Origin: Streptomyces sp. NBC_01232
Lineage (GTDB): Bacteria > Actinomycetota > Actinomycetes > Streptomycetales > Streptomycetaceae
NCBI RefSeq assembly: GCF_035989885.1
Contig: NZ_CP108518.1
Span: 2,732,501-2,796,500 of the forward strand
Direction of reading: 5' to 3'
Length of the DNA: 64,000 nucleotides
A program made the translations under genes and the position numbers. Within the stretch, counting starts at the first letter, position 1; every line of letters starts with the position of its first letter. Positions 7,955 to 15,481 of this stretch are shown here, piece after piece. The notes beneath the pieces are model-generated. The model saw nothing but the letters and a program-made list of their open reading frames with translations, had not been told where the DNA came from and made no database searches.

Positions 7955-8300
7955 TATGTCCGGCCCTAGACCGGCTGGAGACGCTGAGAGGTGAGGAGCG
8001 CGTAGCGATCGGACGCGCCTCCCCCGACCCGGGCCCTGGGCTGCATGGGCCCCGTCTCGGGAAGGTGCCCTTTCACGCCCGACCGGGCAGGGCTTCTCCG
8101 GCCACCCCGTCCCTGAAAGGAACGCCCGGCCCGTTCCTTTGGGGGCTTCCCGACAGTCTTCGTATGTCCGGGGCGGGACGGTCGGTCAAGGGTGGCCGCA
8201 GGCCATCGCGCAGCGACGCGACGACGAAGGAGGAGCGCCCTTGAGGGACCGGCCCGACACGGAGAGACGATGAGACTGACGGGAAACCCCCATACACGTC
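7955..8300. repeat. Inverted repeat copy R (346 bp)
   Basis: This is the reverse-orientation partner of 6153-6496. Its centre carries a hairpin, AAAGGAACG against CGTTCCTTT, near 8116-8140; the left copy has lost the second arm. From 7806 to 8357 I see only this repeat, the palindrome at 7858-7882 and a GC-rich spacer. Confidence 0.85.
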
Positions 8301-8357
8301 ACTGACCGCCGCCCCAGCGGCTCCCGCCGCCCCCGAAGCCCCCGCCCCGCCCCACCC

Positions 8358-9068
8358 CTACTGCCCCACCCGTCCGTCGATCCGTTCCCGCAGGAAATCC
8401 GCGTGGCCGTTGTGGCGGGCGTATTCCTCGATCATGTGGACCAGGACCTCTCGGAGCTCCATGGGCCCGTCGCCGTGTCCGGCGTCACCCGTGACGTCCA
8501 GGCCGGGTGCCTCCGCAACGAGTCGTTCCGCGAAGGCGACTTCGGCCCGCCAGGTGGACCACGCTTCCGCGACCACCGCCGGGTCGGCCACCGCGCCCGT
8601 GAACTCCCCCGCACGGTCCTCCTCCGAGCGGTAGTGCCGACGTATCTCCTGGCCCGCCATGACCTGCCGGAACCAGTGCTGCTCGACGCCCGCGAGGTGA
8701 CGTACGAGACCCAGCAGCGACAGGTTGGACGGTTCCACCGAGCGCCGCGCCATGGCCTCCGTGTCGAGGCCCGCACACTTGAGCTCCAGCGTCAGGCGCT
8801 GGTCCCGCAGGTAGCCGGCGAGTACGGCGCGCTCGCCCTGGAACCCTCCGTCGGTCCGGGTGTCCTCGTCGGGGTGGACGAACATGTTGGACCAGCCGAA
8901 CTTCCGCTCCTCCGCAGGCACGGACGCAGGCACGGACGCGGACACGGGCGCATGCACGGGCTCGACGATGGAGCCGACAGGAGGAGCGGCAGACCGGTCG
9001 GCAGGAGGAGCGGCACACCGGTCAGCAGAAGAGGCGGTGGAAGCGGCGGAAACGTCGGTATCGGTCAC
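8358..9068 (-). CDS. DinB/DUF664 family protein (putative mycothiol-dependent transferase)
   Basis: The conserved core begins near KFGWSNMFVHPDEDTR and continues with LSLLGLVRHLAGVEQHWFRQVM and MELREVLVHMIEEYARHNGHADFLRERIDG. These carry the helical-bundle histidines (HLAGVEQHW, HNGHAD) that bind a metal in DinB/DUF664 proteins; actinobacterial members are often annotated as mycothiol transferases. In front of the core are about 55 low-complexity Ala/Pro/Val/Ser residues encoded by short tandem repeats. I chose the GTG at 9068; a TTG at 9104 and later starts are possible because no convincing ribosome site is present. Confidence 0.75.
   Translation of the reverse strand: MTDTDVSAASTASSADRCAAPPADRSAAPPVGSIVEPVHAPVSASVPASVPAEERKFGWSNMFVHPDEDTRTDGGFQGERAVLAGYLRDQRLTLELKCAGLDTEAMARRSVEPSNLSLLGLVRHLAGVEQHWFRQVMAGQEIRRHYRSEEDRAGEFTGAVADPAVVAEAWSTWRAEVAFAERLVAEAPGLDVTGDAGHGDGPMELREVLVHMIEEYARHNGHADFLRERIDGRVGQ
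8978..9025. repeat. Two 24-bp tandem repeats inside the DinB-like gene
   Basis: 8978-9001 and 9002-9025 are near-identical 24-bp units sharing AGGAGGAGCGGCA. They encode the Ala/Pro-rich N-terminal extension. Another short repeat series, built on CACGGACGC, lies just 5' of it on this strand near 8920-8945. Confidence 0.6.
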
Positions 9069-9165
9069 GCGCCCGAGCGTGACCCGCGCCTTCACCTCCC
9101 GCAAGGAAATATCCGCCCGCCTCCCGGCCCGCCCCTCCCGCCCCGCCCGGCCCCCTCCCCGTCCG

Positions 9166-9747
9166 TCAGCCCGCGATCGCCTCGTACAGCGAGAACGCGG
9201 CCAGTGCCGCCATCACGGCAGCCGCGATCTTGGTGATGAGCCGCAGGGGCACGTACTTCATCAGGGTGCGCCCGCCCAGGATGCCGATGCCCGCGACCGC
9301 CCAGAGGGCGAGCACGGCGCCGATGCCGACCGAGACGGGGTTGTCGTACCGGGCGGCGAGATTGGCGGTCATGATCTGGGTCAGGTCACCGAACTCCGCC
9401 ACCAGGATCAGCATGAAGCCCGCCCCGGAGACCTTCCAGAAGGACTGGTCGGCGGGCGGCTTGATCTCCTCGTCCCCGTCGTCCTTCTTCAGGAGCAGCA
9501 TGGCCGCGCCCGCCAGGAAGAGGATGCCGACGACGGCCTGGACGAGCCGGTGCGGGAGCAGCGTGAGGACGCTGCCTGCGGCGATGGCGAGTGCGACGTG
9601 TACGGCGAAGGCGGCTGCGACGCCCGCGAAGACGTAGGAGGCGCGGTAGCGCGTGCCGAGCATCAGGCCGGCGAGGGCCGTCTTGTCGGGGAGTTCGGCA
9701 AGGAAGACGACGCCGAAGGCGATCGCCGTGATGCTGAAGCTGAACAC
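9166..9747 (-). CDS. TMEM165/GDT1 (UPF0016) family cation exporter
   Basis: A 193-residue, six-helix membrane protein made of two homologous halves. The half-signature appears as VFLAELPDKTALAGLML (about residues 14-30) and as VAEFGDLTQIMTANLAA (about 116-132). These are versions of the E-x-G-D-K/R-T/S motif lining the ion path. A KKDDGDEE cytosolic loop joins the halves. Bacterial members (MneA, Mnx types) export Mn2+ or exchange Ca2+ or Mn2+ for protons. The start is the GTG at 9747 with GAGG upstream. A yybP-ykoY riboswitch precedes it, which supports manganese as the substrate. Confidence 0.9.
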   Translation of the reverse strand: MFSFSITAIAFGVVFLAELPDKTALAGLMLGTRYRASYVFAGVAAAFAVHVALAIAAGSVLTLLPHRLVQAVVGILFLAGAAMLLLKKDDGDEEIKPPADQSFWKVSGAGFMLILVAEFGDLTQIMTANLAARYDNPVSVGIGAVLALWAVAGIGILGGRTLMKYVPLRLITKIAAAVMAALAAFSLYEAIAG

Positions 9748-9885
9748 GGGGGTGGAACCTCAATCGGTCGGGCAGGACGCCATCGGGACCGAGAGACCTG
9801 GGGTGTTTCAGGGGTCGCTTCGGCTCGGCGGCGCCCTGGCTTGCGCATGCGCGTACGAAACGCGCCTGCGCCTGAACAGGACACT

Positions 9886-9992
9886 GCGGCCGAAGGTCTC
9901 GCTGGCCGGCCGCTGTCCGCGGCCTGCCTCCGGGCGCCGGCTGGGGTGACCCAGCAGTATGTCGACGGTCCGGCGAAGAGCTACTCCCCTTC
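9886..9992 (-). promoter_or_regulatory. yybP-ykoY (manganese) riboswitch
   Basis: On the minus strand the sequence starts AAGGGGAGTAGC (9991 downward) and closes with GCGAGACCTT (around 9892-9902). These are the two invariant ends of the yybP-ykoY aptamer, and AAGG/CCTT form its closing stem. About 145 bases of possible expression platform follow, with a hairpin GCGCGT/ACGCGC, before the GTG of the UPF0016 exporter. This riboswitch class binds Mn2+ and often controls TMEM165-type exporters, so Mn2+ should raise exporter expression. Confidence 0.85.
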
Positions 9993-10241
9993 TGCTCCGA
10001 ACAGGGTACGCGACGCCCGCCACCGGCCGGAATGGGCCTTTGGTCCTCCCGCGACCCCGGATCCGGCGCGCCCCGGCCTTCCCCTGCCGGACCCCGAGCC
10101 CCGCTCCGCCCCTCGCCCGGCCCCACCGCTCGCCCGCTCCTCACCCGGCCCGTCCCACCCGGCGCCGCCCGCCCCCACCATCGGAATCTCAAGTTCCGTT
10201 TAAATCGGCCTCGTTGACGACTTGATGTGACGTGCTCATGT

Positions 10242-10261
10242 CGCCAGGCTGTCACCTGGCG
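10242..10261. promoter_or_regulatory. Small hairpin in the nuclease leader
   Basis: CGCCAGG and CCTGGCG pair around six bases. TTGACG at about 10214 could be a -35 element. The rest of 9993-10348 is GC-rich spacer in which I see no gene. Confidence 0.3.
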
Positions 10262-10348
10262 CCCATCCCCGCGATACCCGGCGCCGCCAATATGGCCACG
10301 CCCCGCCGGGGTCGCACGGCCCAACCCCCCGCACCCAGGGAGCCCCTC

Positions 10349-11002
10349 ATGGCACTCATACCCAGCATCTACGCGCGTCGAATTGGCGTGCTCGCGTCAG
10401 CAGCGGCGCTCGCCGCGCTGACTTCCCTTCTCAACGCCCCGGCCGCCCAGGCCGCCCCGCCCACCCCCATCAGCGCCTCGGCCGCCCGCGCCTACCTGGC
10501 CACGGTCACCCCGAAGACCGAGGGATCAACCAGCGGCTACAGCCGCGACCTGTTCCCGCACTGGAGCACCGTCTCCGGCAGCTGCAACACCCGCGAGACC
10601 GTCCTCAAGCGGGACGGCGTCAATGTCGTCCAGGACTCCGCCTGCGCCGCGGTGAGCGGAAGCTGGTACTCCCAGTACGACGGCGCCACCTGGACCGCGG
10701 CCTCCGACCTGGACATCGACCACGTCGTCCCGCTCGCCGAGGCCTGGCGTTCCGGTGCCAATTCCTGGACCACGAGCAAGCGCCAGCAGTTCGCCAACGA
10801 CCTCACCCGCCCGCAGCTCATCGCGGTCACCGACAACGTCAACCAGGCCAAGGGCGACCTCGACCCCGGCAAGTGGCTGCCCTCGCGGACGGCCTACCGT
10901 TGTACCTACGCACGGATGTGGGTCAACGTGAAGCAGTACTGGGGTCTGAGCATGGACTCCGGCGAGAAGACGGCCCTGGTCAACATCCTGAACGGCTGCT
11001 GA
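10349..11002 (+). CDS. Secreted HNH/DUF1524 family nuclease
   Basis: A 217-residue protein with a Sec signal peptide (MALIPSIYARRIGVLASAAA..., cleavage near AAQAAP, about residue 35). The DUF1524 His-Me-finger core includes DLDIDHVVPLAEAWRSG (about 123-139), with the catalytic histidine in DIDHVVP. It also includes RQQFANDLTRPQLIAVTDNV (about 148-167) and NQAKGDLDPGKWLP (about 168-181). Cysteine pairs fit an exported enzyme. It should degrade nucleic acid outside the cell. The ATG at 10349 has GGGAG upstream; the open frame continues to 10232, but that part lacks protein-like sequence. Confidence 0.87.
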   Translation: MALIPSIYARRIGVLASAAALAALTSLLNAPAAQAAPPTPISASAARAYLATVTPKTEGSTSGYSRDLFPHWSTVSGSCNTRETVLKRDGVNVVQDSACAAVSGSWYSQYDGATWTAASDLDIDHVVPLAEAWRSGANSWTTSKRQQFANDLTRPQLIAVTDNVNQAKGDLDPGKWLPSRTAYRCTYARMWVNVKQYWGLSMDSGEKTALVNILNGC

Positions 11003-11096
11003 CCAAGCCGGCCGATCTTTCCCCCGTCAGGGGGAGGCGTGGCTCCCCCCACCCGTCGTACCGTGATCGAAGGGGATACGGAGGAGGGGGAGTTGG

Positions 11097-12755
11097 ATGG
11101 CCGGACTGCGTCTGGGACCACTGCTGCGCCACGTCGACTGGGACACGGGCGCCTCGGCCACGATATGGGTCGAGGCGGACCGCCCGTGTACGGCCGAGGT
11201 GCGGTGCGCCGACGGGGCGGGCGGCAGTGCACGCACCTTCCAGATCGCCGGCCACCACTACGCACTGGTGCCGGTGACCGGCCTCACCCCGGGCACGACC
11301 ACGGCGTATGAGGTGCTGCTCGACGAGCGGCCTGTGTGGCCGCTGTCCGGCAGCGGCTTCCCGCCGAGCACGATCACCGCTCCGGCCGTGGCGGGTCCCG
11401 GCCGTCCCGGGCCCGGGCTGCGCGTCACCTTCGGCTCCTGCCGGCAGGCCGCGCCGCCCGCCGGCCGGCACGGGCCGCACGGCGCGGACGCGCTCGACAC
11501 CCTCGCGGTGCGGCTGGCCGCCGACCCGGAGGCCGAGCGCCCGGACATCCTGCTGCTGCTCGGCGACCAGGTGTATGCCGACGCGCTGTCCCGCGAGACA
11601 CGGCAGTGGCTCGCGGCCCGGCGGGATCTGCGGGAGCCGCCGGGCGCCCAGGTCGCGGACTACGAGGAGTACACCCGGCTCTACTACGAGTCCTGGCTCG
11701 ACCCGGACATCCGCTGGCTGCTGTCGACGGTGCCCAGCCTGCACATATTCGACGACCACGATGTCATCGACGACTGGAACACGAGCGCGGCGTGGCTGGC
11801 GGAGATGCGGGCGACGCCCTGGTGGCGCGAGCGTGTCCTCAGTGGGCTGATGTCGTACTGGGTGTACCAGCACATGGGCAATCTCTCCCCCGCCGAGCTG
11901 GCTGCCGACGGGCTGTACGAGGCGATACGGCAGACCCCGGACGGGACGGACGTACTGCAGGCCTTCGCGTCCGCGGCGGATGCCGATCCGGGCACGGTGC
12001 GCTGGAGCTACCGTCGCGACTTCGGCCGGACCCGGCTGCTGATGGTGGACACCCGGGCCGCGCGGGTGCTGGCCGAGGACGGGCGGGCGATGCTCGATCC
12101 GGCGGAGCAGCAGTGGCTCCGGGAGAACGCCCTGGCCGGGCACGGGGGGTACGACCACCTCCTGATCGGGTCCTCGCTGCCGTGGCTGATGCCGCCGCTG
12201 ATCCACGATGCCGAGACGTGGAATGCCGCGCTGTGCCGTGGTGAGCGGGGTCCGCGTTGGGCGAGGATCGGGGAGGACCTGCGCCGGCGCAGCGATCTGG
12301 AGCACTGGGCGGCGTTCCCGGCCTCGTTCGCGGCGCTGACCGATCTGATCGAGGAGGTCGGGACGGGGCCGCGGGCTCCGGCGACGGTGTGCGTGCTGTC
12401 CGGGGACGTGCATCACGCGTATGTGGCCGAGCCTCGAATAGCGAGTACGGCGCAGGTGTTCCAGCTGACGTGCTCGCCGGTTCACAATTCCATCCATACC
12501 GCGGTGAAGTGGGGTTTCAGGCTGGGCTGGTCCCGGACGGGGCGGTGGCTGGGGCGCGGCTTCTCCCTGCACGCGCGTACGGGGCGGCCGCCGGTCAACT
12601 GGCGGCGTACGGGTGGGCCCTGGTTCGGCAATCAGCTGATGACGCTGGCCCTGTCGGGGCGGACGGCACGGCTGCGGCTGGACCAGGCGCGCAAGAAGCG
12701 TGCGGGAGCAGTGCTGGTGACGGTGCTGGACCGGGATCTGACGGCGGCGGAGTAG
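11097..12755 (+). CDS. PhoD-like alkaline phosphatase D family protein
   Basis: A 552-residue protein without a signal peptide, preceded by GGAGGGGGAG. An N-terminal fibronectin-like region (about 1-85) leads into a metallophosphoesterase domain. Metal-ligand motifs are VTFGSCRQ (about 108-115), ILLLLGDQVYADAL (about 149-162), LHIFDDHDVIDDWN (about 214-227) and VLSGDVHHAYVAEP (about 431-444). The family hydrolyses phosphodiesters or monoesters using Ca/Fe. Many PhoD proteins are Tat-exported, but this one shows no twin-arginine signal and is probably cytosolic. It stands alone. Confidence 0.88.
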   Translation: MAGLRLGPLLRHVDWDTGASATIWVEADRPCTAEVRCADGAGGSARTFQIAGHHYALVPVTGLTPGTTTAYEVLLDERPVWPLSGSGFPPSTITAPAVAGPGRPGPGLRVTFGSCRQAAPPAGRHGPHGADALDTLAVRLAADPEAERPDILLLLGDQVYADALSRETRQWLAARRDLREPPGAQVADYEEYTRLYYESWLDPDIRWLLSTVPSLHIFDDHDVIDDWNTSAAWLAEMRATPWWRERVLSGLMSYWVYQHMGNLSPAELAADGLYEAIRQTPDGTDVLQAFASAADADPGTVRWSYRRDFGRTRLLMVDTRAARVLAEDGRAMLDPAEQQWLRENALAGHGGYDHLLIGSSLPWLMPPLIHDAETWNAALCRGERGPRWARIGEDLRRRSDLEHWAAFPASFAALTDLIEEVGTGPRAPATVCVLSGDVHHAYVAEPRIASTAQVFQLTCSPVHNSIHTAVKWGFRLGWSRTGRWLGRGFSLHARTGRPPVNWRRTGGPWFGNQLMTLALSGRTARLRLDQARKKRAGAVLVTVLDRDLTAAE

Positions 12756-12952
12756 GAGCTGCGGCGGGCTCCGGCTGTGCGGGGCGGTGCGGTGCGGCGG
12801 ACCCGGCGCGGCGGTGGTGCGGGAGGCGCCCCGGGCGTCCGGGGTGCCAACGCCGGGCGTACGCTGTATGGCTGTCAGCCGCTCCTGCCGCTCCCCCGCG
12901 ACGTCGCGGCGCTTCATGCCGCAGCACGTCAACCGGACTGGGGAGTCCCGCT

Positions 12953-13588
12953 TTGTTTGAGACGCTGGGTTCGCTGACCGCGAGCCCATGGATCTACGCC
13001 CTCGTGGCGCTGTCCATCGTGCTCGACGTGTTCCTCCCGGTGCTCCCGAGCGGGGTTCTGGTGATCACCGCTGCGGCGGCCGCTGCGGCCGCCGGGGCGG
13101 CGGGACCTGTGCCGGTTCCGGTGCCCGAGCAGGTGCCGGACATCCTGCTCCTGCTCGTGATCGCCACGACCGCTTCGGTGCTGGGTGACATGGCCGCGTT
13201 CCGGCTGGGCCGGCGTGGTGGAGCCCGGCTGGACCGGGCCATCGCCCGTTCCCGTCGGCTGACCCGGGCCCATGAGCGCCTCGGTACGGCTCTGGCACGC
13301 GGGGGTGGCGCCCTGGTGGTGATCGCCCGCTTCGCCCCGGCCGGACGTTCGGTGGTGTCCCTGGGGGCGGGCAAGACCCAGCGCAAGGTCGCGGAGTTCC
13401 TGCCCTGGTCGGTCCTGGCGGGCATGGCCTGGGCCGGCTACAGCGTGGCCCTCGGCTACTTCGGCACCCAGTGGCTCGGTACTCAGTGGCTGGGCACCGC
13501 GCTCTCGGTGGTCGCCCTCTTCGCCGCGGGCGCCCTGGCGGCGTTCCTCGTGCGCCGGCCGCCGCCGGCCGCGGCGACGGCGGCGTAG
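12953..13588 (+). CDS. DedA family membrane protein
   Basis: A 211-residue membrane protein read from a TTG at 12953 with GGGGAG about eight bases upstream, starting MFETLGSLTASPWIYALV. The DedA/SNARE-associated signature is ALVVIARFAPAGRSVVSLGAG (about residues 118-138), and an earlier segment carries LGDMAAFRLGRRGG. An Ala-rich stretch near residue 40 and a repeated GTQWLGTQWLGT near 168-179 are local oddities. DedA proteins act in lipid scrambling (undecaprenyl phosphate or phosphatidylethanolamine flipping) and membrane homeostasis. Confidence 0.85.
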   Translation: MFETLGSLTASPWIYALVALSIVLDVFLPVLPSGVLVITAAAAAAAAGAAGPVPVPVPEQVPDILLLLVIATTASVLGDMAAFRLGRRGGARLDRAIARSRRLTRAHERLGTALARGGGALVVIARFAPAGRSVVSLGAGKTQRKVAEFLPWSVLAGMAWAGYSVALGYFGTQWLGTQWLGTALSVVALFAAGALAAFLVRRPPPAAATAA

Positions 13589-13600
13589 GCCGTTCGCCGC

Positions 13601-13624
13601 GCACGGGGCTCGGCTCCCCCGTGC
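13601..13624. terminator. Hairpin after the DedA gene
   Basis: GCACGGGG (13601-13608) and CCCCGTGC (13617-13624) are perfect inverted arms. They lie 12 bases past the DedA stop and before the next plus-strand gene, which has its own promoter region. Confidence 0.55.
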
Positions 13625-13765
13625 GGAGCAGTGGCTCACCCGTTCACCCGGCCCCGATCGCCGCCCCCGGCCCGGGCTCCTAGCGTCCAGAGCACGGTGC
13701 GCTCCGAATCCGCGTCACATCCGTGGCCCGGCCGCGCCGTTTCGACGAGCCGAGGAGTCCTCTCC

Positions 13766-14320
13766 ATGCCCGCCAAACCGCCCCCCGCCCCGGCAACCGC
13801 ACCGTTCGCACTGGCTTCCGCACCGGCATCCGCATCGTCCGCGGCAGCGCGCCGTCTGATGACGGTCGCGGCCGCGACCCTCATCGCCGCTGCCGCCGCT
13901 CCCGCCACCCTCGCCTACGCCATCCCCTCCGCCACCGTCTCCCCCACCGCCGTCGCCCCGGGCGGGCGGGTCGCGCTCAATGTCGCGGGATGCGGCACGC
14001 AGGTCGCCCGGGTCACGTCGACCGCCTTCTCTGAGGTACGGCTGACCCCGGGCAACCCGGCGGCCGCCAACCTCATCGGCAGCGCCACCGTTTTCAACAA
14101 CGCCCCCACGGGAGCGCACCGCGTCCTCTTCGAGTGCGGCGGCCCCGGCGGTGAGCGGGTCACCCTGTCGCTGCAGGTCACCACGGGGGCGGCGCGTGGT
14201 GGCACGGGCGGCAGCATCGGTTCGATGAGCCCCGGGCAGATCGCTCTGGGCAGCGCCCTCACCGCGGGCGCGCTGGGCGCCGGAGTGTGGGTGATGCGCC
14301 GCCGCGCGGCGGCCTCGTAG
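13766..14320 (+). CDS. Exported protein with C-terminal membrane anchor
   Basis: A 184-residue protein with an Ala/Pro-rich leader and a long signal-type hydrophobic stretch (about residues 30-55, ending near TLAYAIPSATVSP). An immunoglobulin-like beta domain follows (VAPGGRVALNVAGCGTQVARV, FECGGPGGERVTLSLQV), probably with one disulphide. A C-terminal helix (IALGSALTAGALGAGVWVM) ends in RRRAAAS, so it is a surface protein anchored at its C-terminus without an LPXTG sortase motif. The start ATG follows GAGGAG. I know similar streptomycete proteins only as hypothetical. Confidence 0.7.
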   Translation: MPAKPPPAPATAPFALASAPASASSAAARRLMTVAAATLIAAAAAPATLAYAIPSATVSPTAVAPGGRVALNVAGCGTQVARVTSTAFSEVRLTPGNPAAANLIGSATVFNNAPTGAHRVLFECGGPGGERVTLSLQVTTGAARGGTGGSIGSMSPGQIALGSALTAGALGAGVWVMRRRAAAS

Positions 14321-14332
14321 GCCGTGTCCGGG

Positions 14333-14557
14333 TTATGCCGGGGCGGCCTGCCCCCGTACGTGCACCCCGTCGAGCAGGGCCGCGGTGGCCTCGGCGACGG
14401 CGTCCACCGCCGCCTCGAACACCTCGCGGTTGTGCGCGGCGGGCACCCGGAACCCGGACACCTTCCGTACGTACTGCAGGGCGGCGGCGCGGATCTCCTC
14501 CTCGGTCGCCTTCTCGGGGATGGCGGGCGGGCGCAGGGTCTTAATGGAACGGCACAT
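14333..14557 (-). CDS. DUF2277 family protein
   Basis: A 74-residue protein starting MCRSIKTLRPPAIPEKATEE. The N-terminal MCR-x-I-x-T/N-LRPP signature is diagnostic of DUF2277, a small family widespread in actinobacteria with no known function. It is a helical, soluble protein. It lies only 15 bases from the next minus-strand gene end at 14573 and may be cotranscribed with it. Confidence 0.9.
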   Translation of the reverse strand: MCRSIKTLRPPAIPEKATEEEIRAAALQYVRKVSGFRVPAAHNREVFEAAVDAVAEATAALLDGVHVRGQAAPA

Positions 14558-14572
14558 ACCCCTACTATCCCG

Positions 14573-15217
14573 CTAGCGGGGCAGCTCGGCCCCGGAAAGT
14601 TTCATGATCAACCCGGCTTGGAGCCGGGCCCTGAGCCCCGGATCCTCGACCGCCTCCAGCAGCTCGATGGCCTGCTGGGTCGTTTCGACGGCCCGCCGGT
14701 CGTCGCGCAGCGAGGCGGTCTGTTCGGCCATGTGCTTGAGCGCGATGTCGGCCCGCCGGTGGAAGAGCTGGCCGATCAGGGTGGTGACCACTCCGGCCGA
14801 GCTCGTGACGATCCCCAGGTACAGCTCCCCGCCGGCCTCGGCCTTCCAGACGGCCAGCCCCACTCCGAGGAGCAGGATCGCCGCCCCGACCCCGGCGAAC
14901 CGCTGGCTGGTCGCGAAGCTGCTGCGCGCCTGGGTCAGCCCGTAGGCGTAGTACTCCACCAGAATCGGCGTGAAGTCGTCCCGCCGGTCCCCGGACCGCG
15001 CCGCGGGGTGCTGAATCCCGCCGACGTCCTCGAACTTCCGGGCTCCCGGGATCACGGTCGGCCCACCGGCCTCGGCCGGCTCGGCCAGGCGCTCGAGCAG
15101 CCGCGCCCGCTCCTGGTCCCGCTTGCGCTCGAACCCCGCCCCCAGGGACCGCTCCATCAGCGCCAGCACCCCGGCGACCACGGCCACGACCAACCCACCC
15201 CACGCGAGCTCGCCCAT
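14573..15217 (-). CDS. Two-TM membrane protein, CyanoTRADD-associated-like
   Basis: A 214-residue protein with an N-terminal helix (LAWGGLVVAVVAGVLALM), a charged middle and the block EYYAYGLTQARSSFATSQRF. A two-helix hairpin follows (GVGAAILLLGVGLAVW and LYLGIVTSSAGVVTTLIGQLFH), then HMAEQTASLRDDRRAVETTQ. This closely resembles the TRADD-N-associated two-TM domain described from bacterial conflict systems; I assign it from memory of that pattern. In the family the domain accompanies signalling or effector domains, but none is fused here. GGAGG directly abuts the ATG at 15217, so the true start may differ. Confidence 0.55.
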   Translation of the reverse strand: MGELAWGGLVVAVVAGVLALMERSLGAGFERKRDQERARLLERLAEPAEAGGPTVIPGARKFEDVGGIQHPAARSGDRRDDFTPILVEYYAYGLTQARSSFATSQRFAGVGAAILLLGVGLAVWKAEAGGELYLGIVTSSAGVVTTLIGQLFHRRADIALKHMAEQTASLRDDRRAVETTQQAIELLEAVEDPGLRARLQAGLIMKLSGAELPR

Positions 15218-15343
15218 CCTCCGACGATCCCACGCCCCGAACCGGCGGCCAAGAGAGCGTCCGCCTCCCCAAATGCGGATGAACCCCACCGAACCTAGAC
15301 TGACCGAGGCATGAACCTGTCGCCGACGAGGGAGACCACGACC

Positions 15344-15418
15344 ATGGCGAAGCGAGGCAACAAGCGTCGGGCCCGCAAGAAGAAGAAGGCCAACCACGGC
15401 AAGCGCCCCAACGCCTGA
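15344..15418 (+). CDS. 50S ribosomal protein bL37
   Basis: A 24-codon gene with GAGGGAG upstream. It starts MAKRGNKRRARKKKKANH, followed by GKRPNA. The sequence is nearly the same as the actinobacterial 24-residue ribosomal protein bL37 seen in mycobacterial ribosome structures, with the conserved ANHGKRPN end. It is short and extremely basic, fitting an rRNA-bound protein. Its own terminator follows directly, so it forms a single-gene unit divergent from the membrane protein gene. Confidence 0.85.
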   Translation: MAKRGNKRRARKKKKANHGKRPNA

Positions 15419-15422
15419 ACCG

Positions 15423-15459
15423 AAAGGCCCCCGACCACCCGTGGCCGGGGGCCTTCGCG
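15423..15459. terminator. Terminator after bL37
   Basis: AAGGCCCCCG (15424-15433) pairs with CGGGGGCCTT (15446-15455). It lies five bases past the bL37 stop and also faces the convergent gene ending at 15482. Confidence 0.8.
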
Positions 15460-15481
15460 TTTCAGTTCCTCGTTCGGCCCA

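Noticed and set aside
7930..8244. Short frame ending ATTKEERP within repeat copy R
   Set aside because: A similar end occurs in both repeat copies because the DNA is repeated, not because of protein conservation; the N-terminal parts differ.
6153..8300. Composite transposon
   Set aside because: The long inverted repeats suggest one, but the enclosed gene shows no DDE or serine/tyrosine recombinase motif and no target-site duplication could be identified.
10980..12989. 669-codon frame antisense to the PhoD gene
   Set aside because: No recognisable motifs; PhoD motifs on the plus strand are complete.
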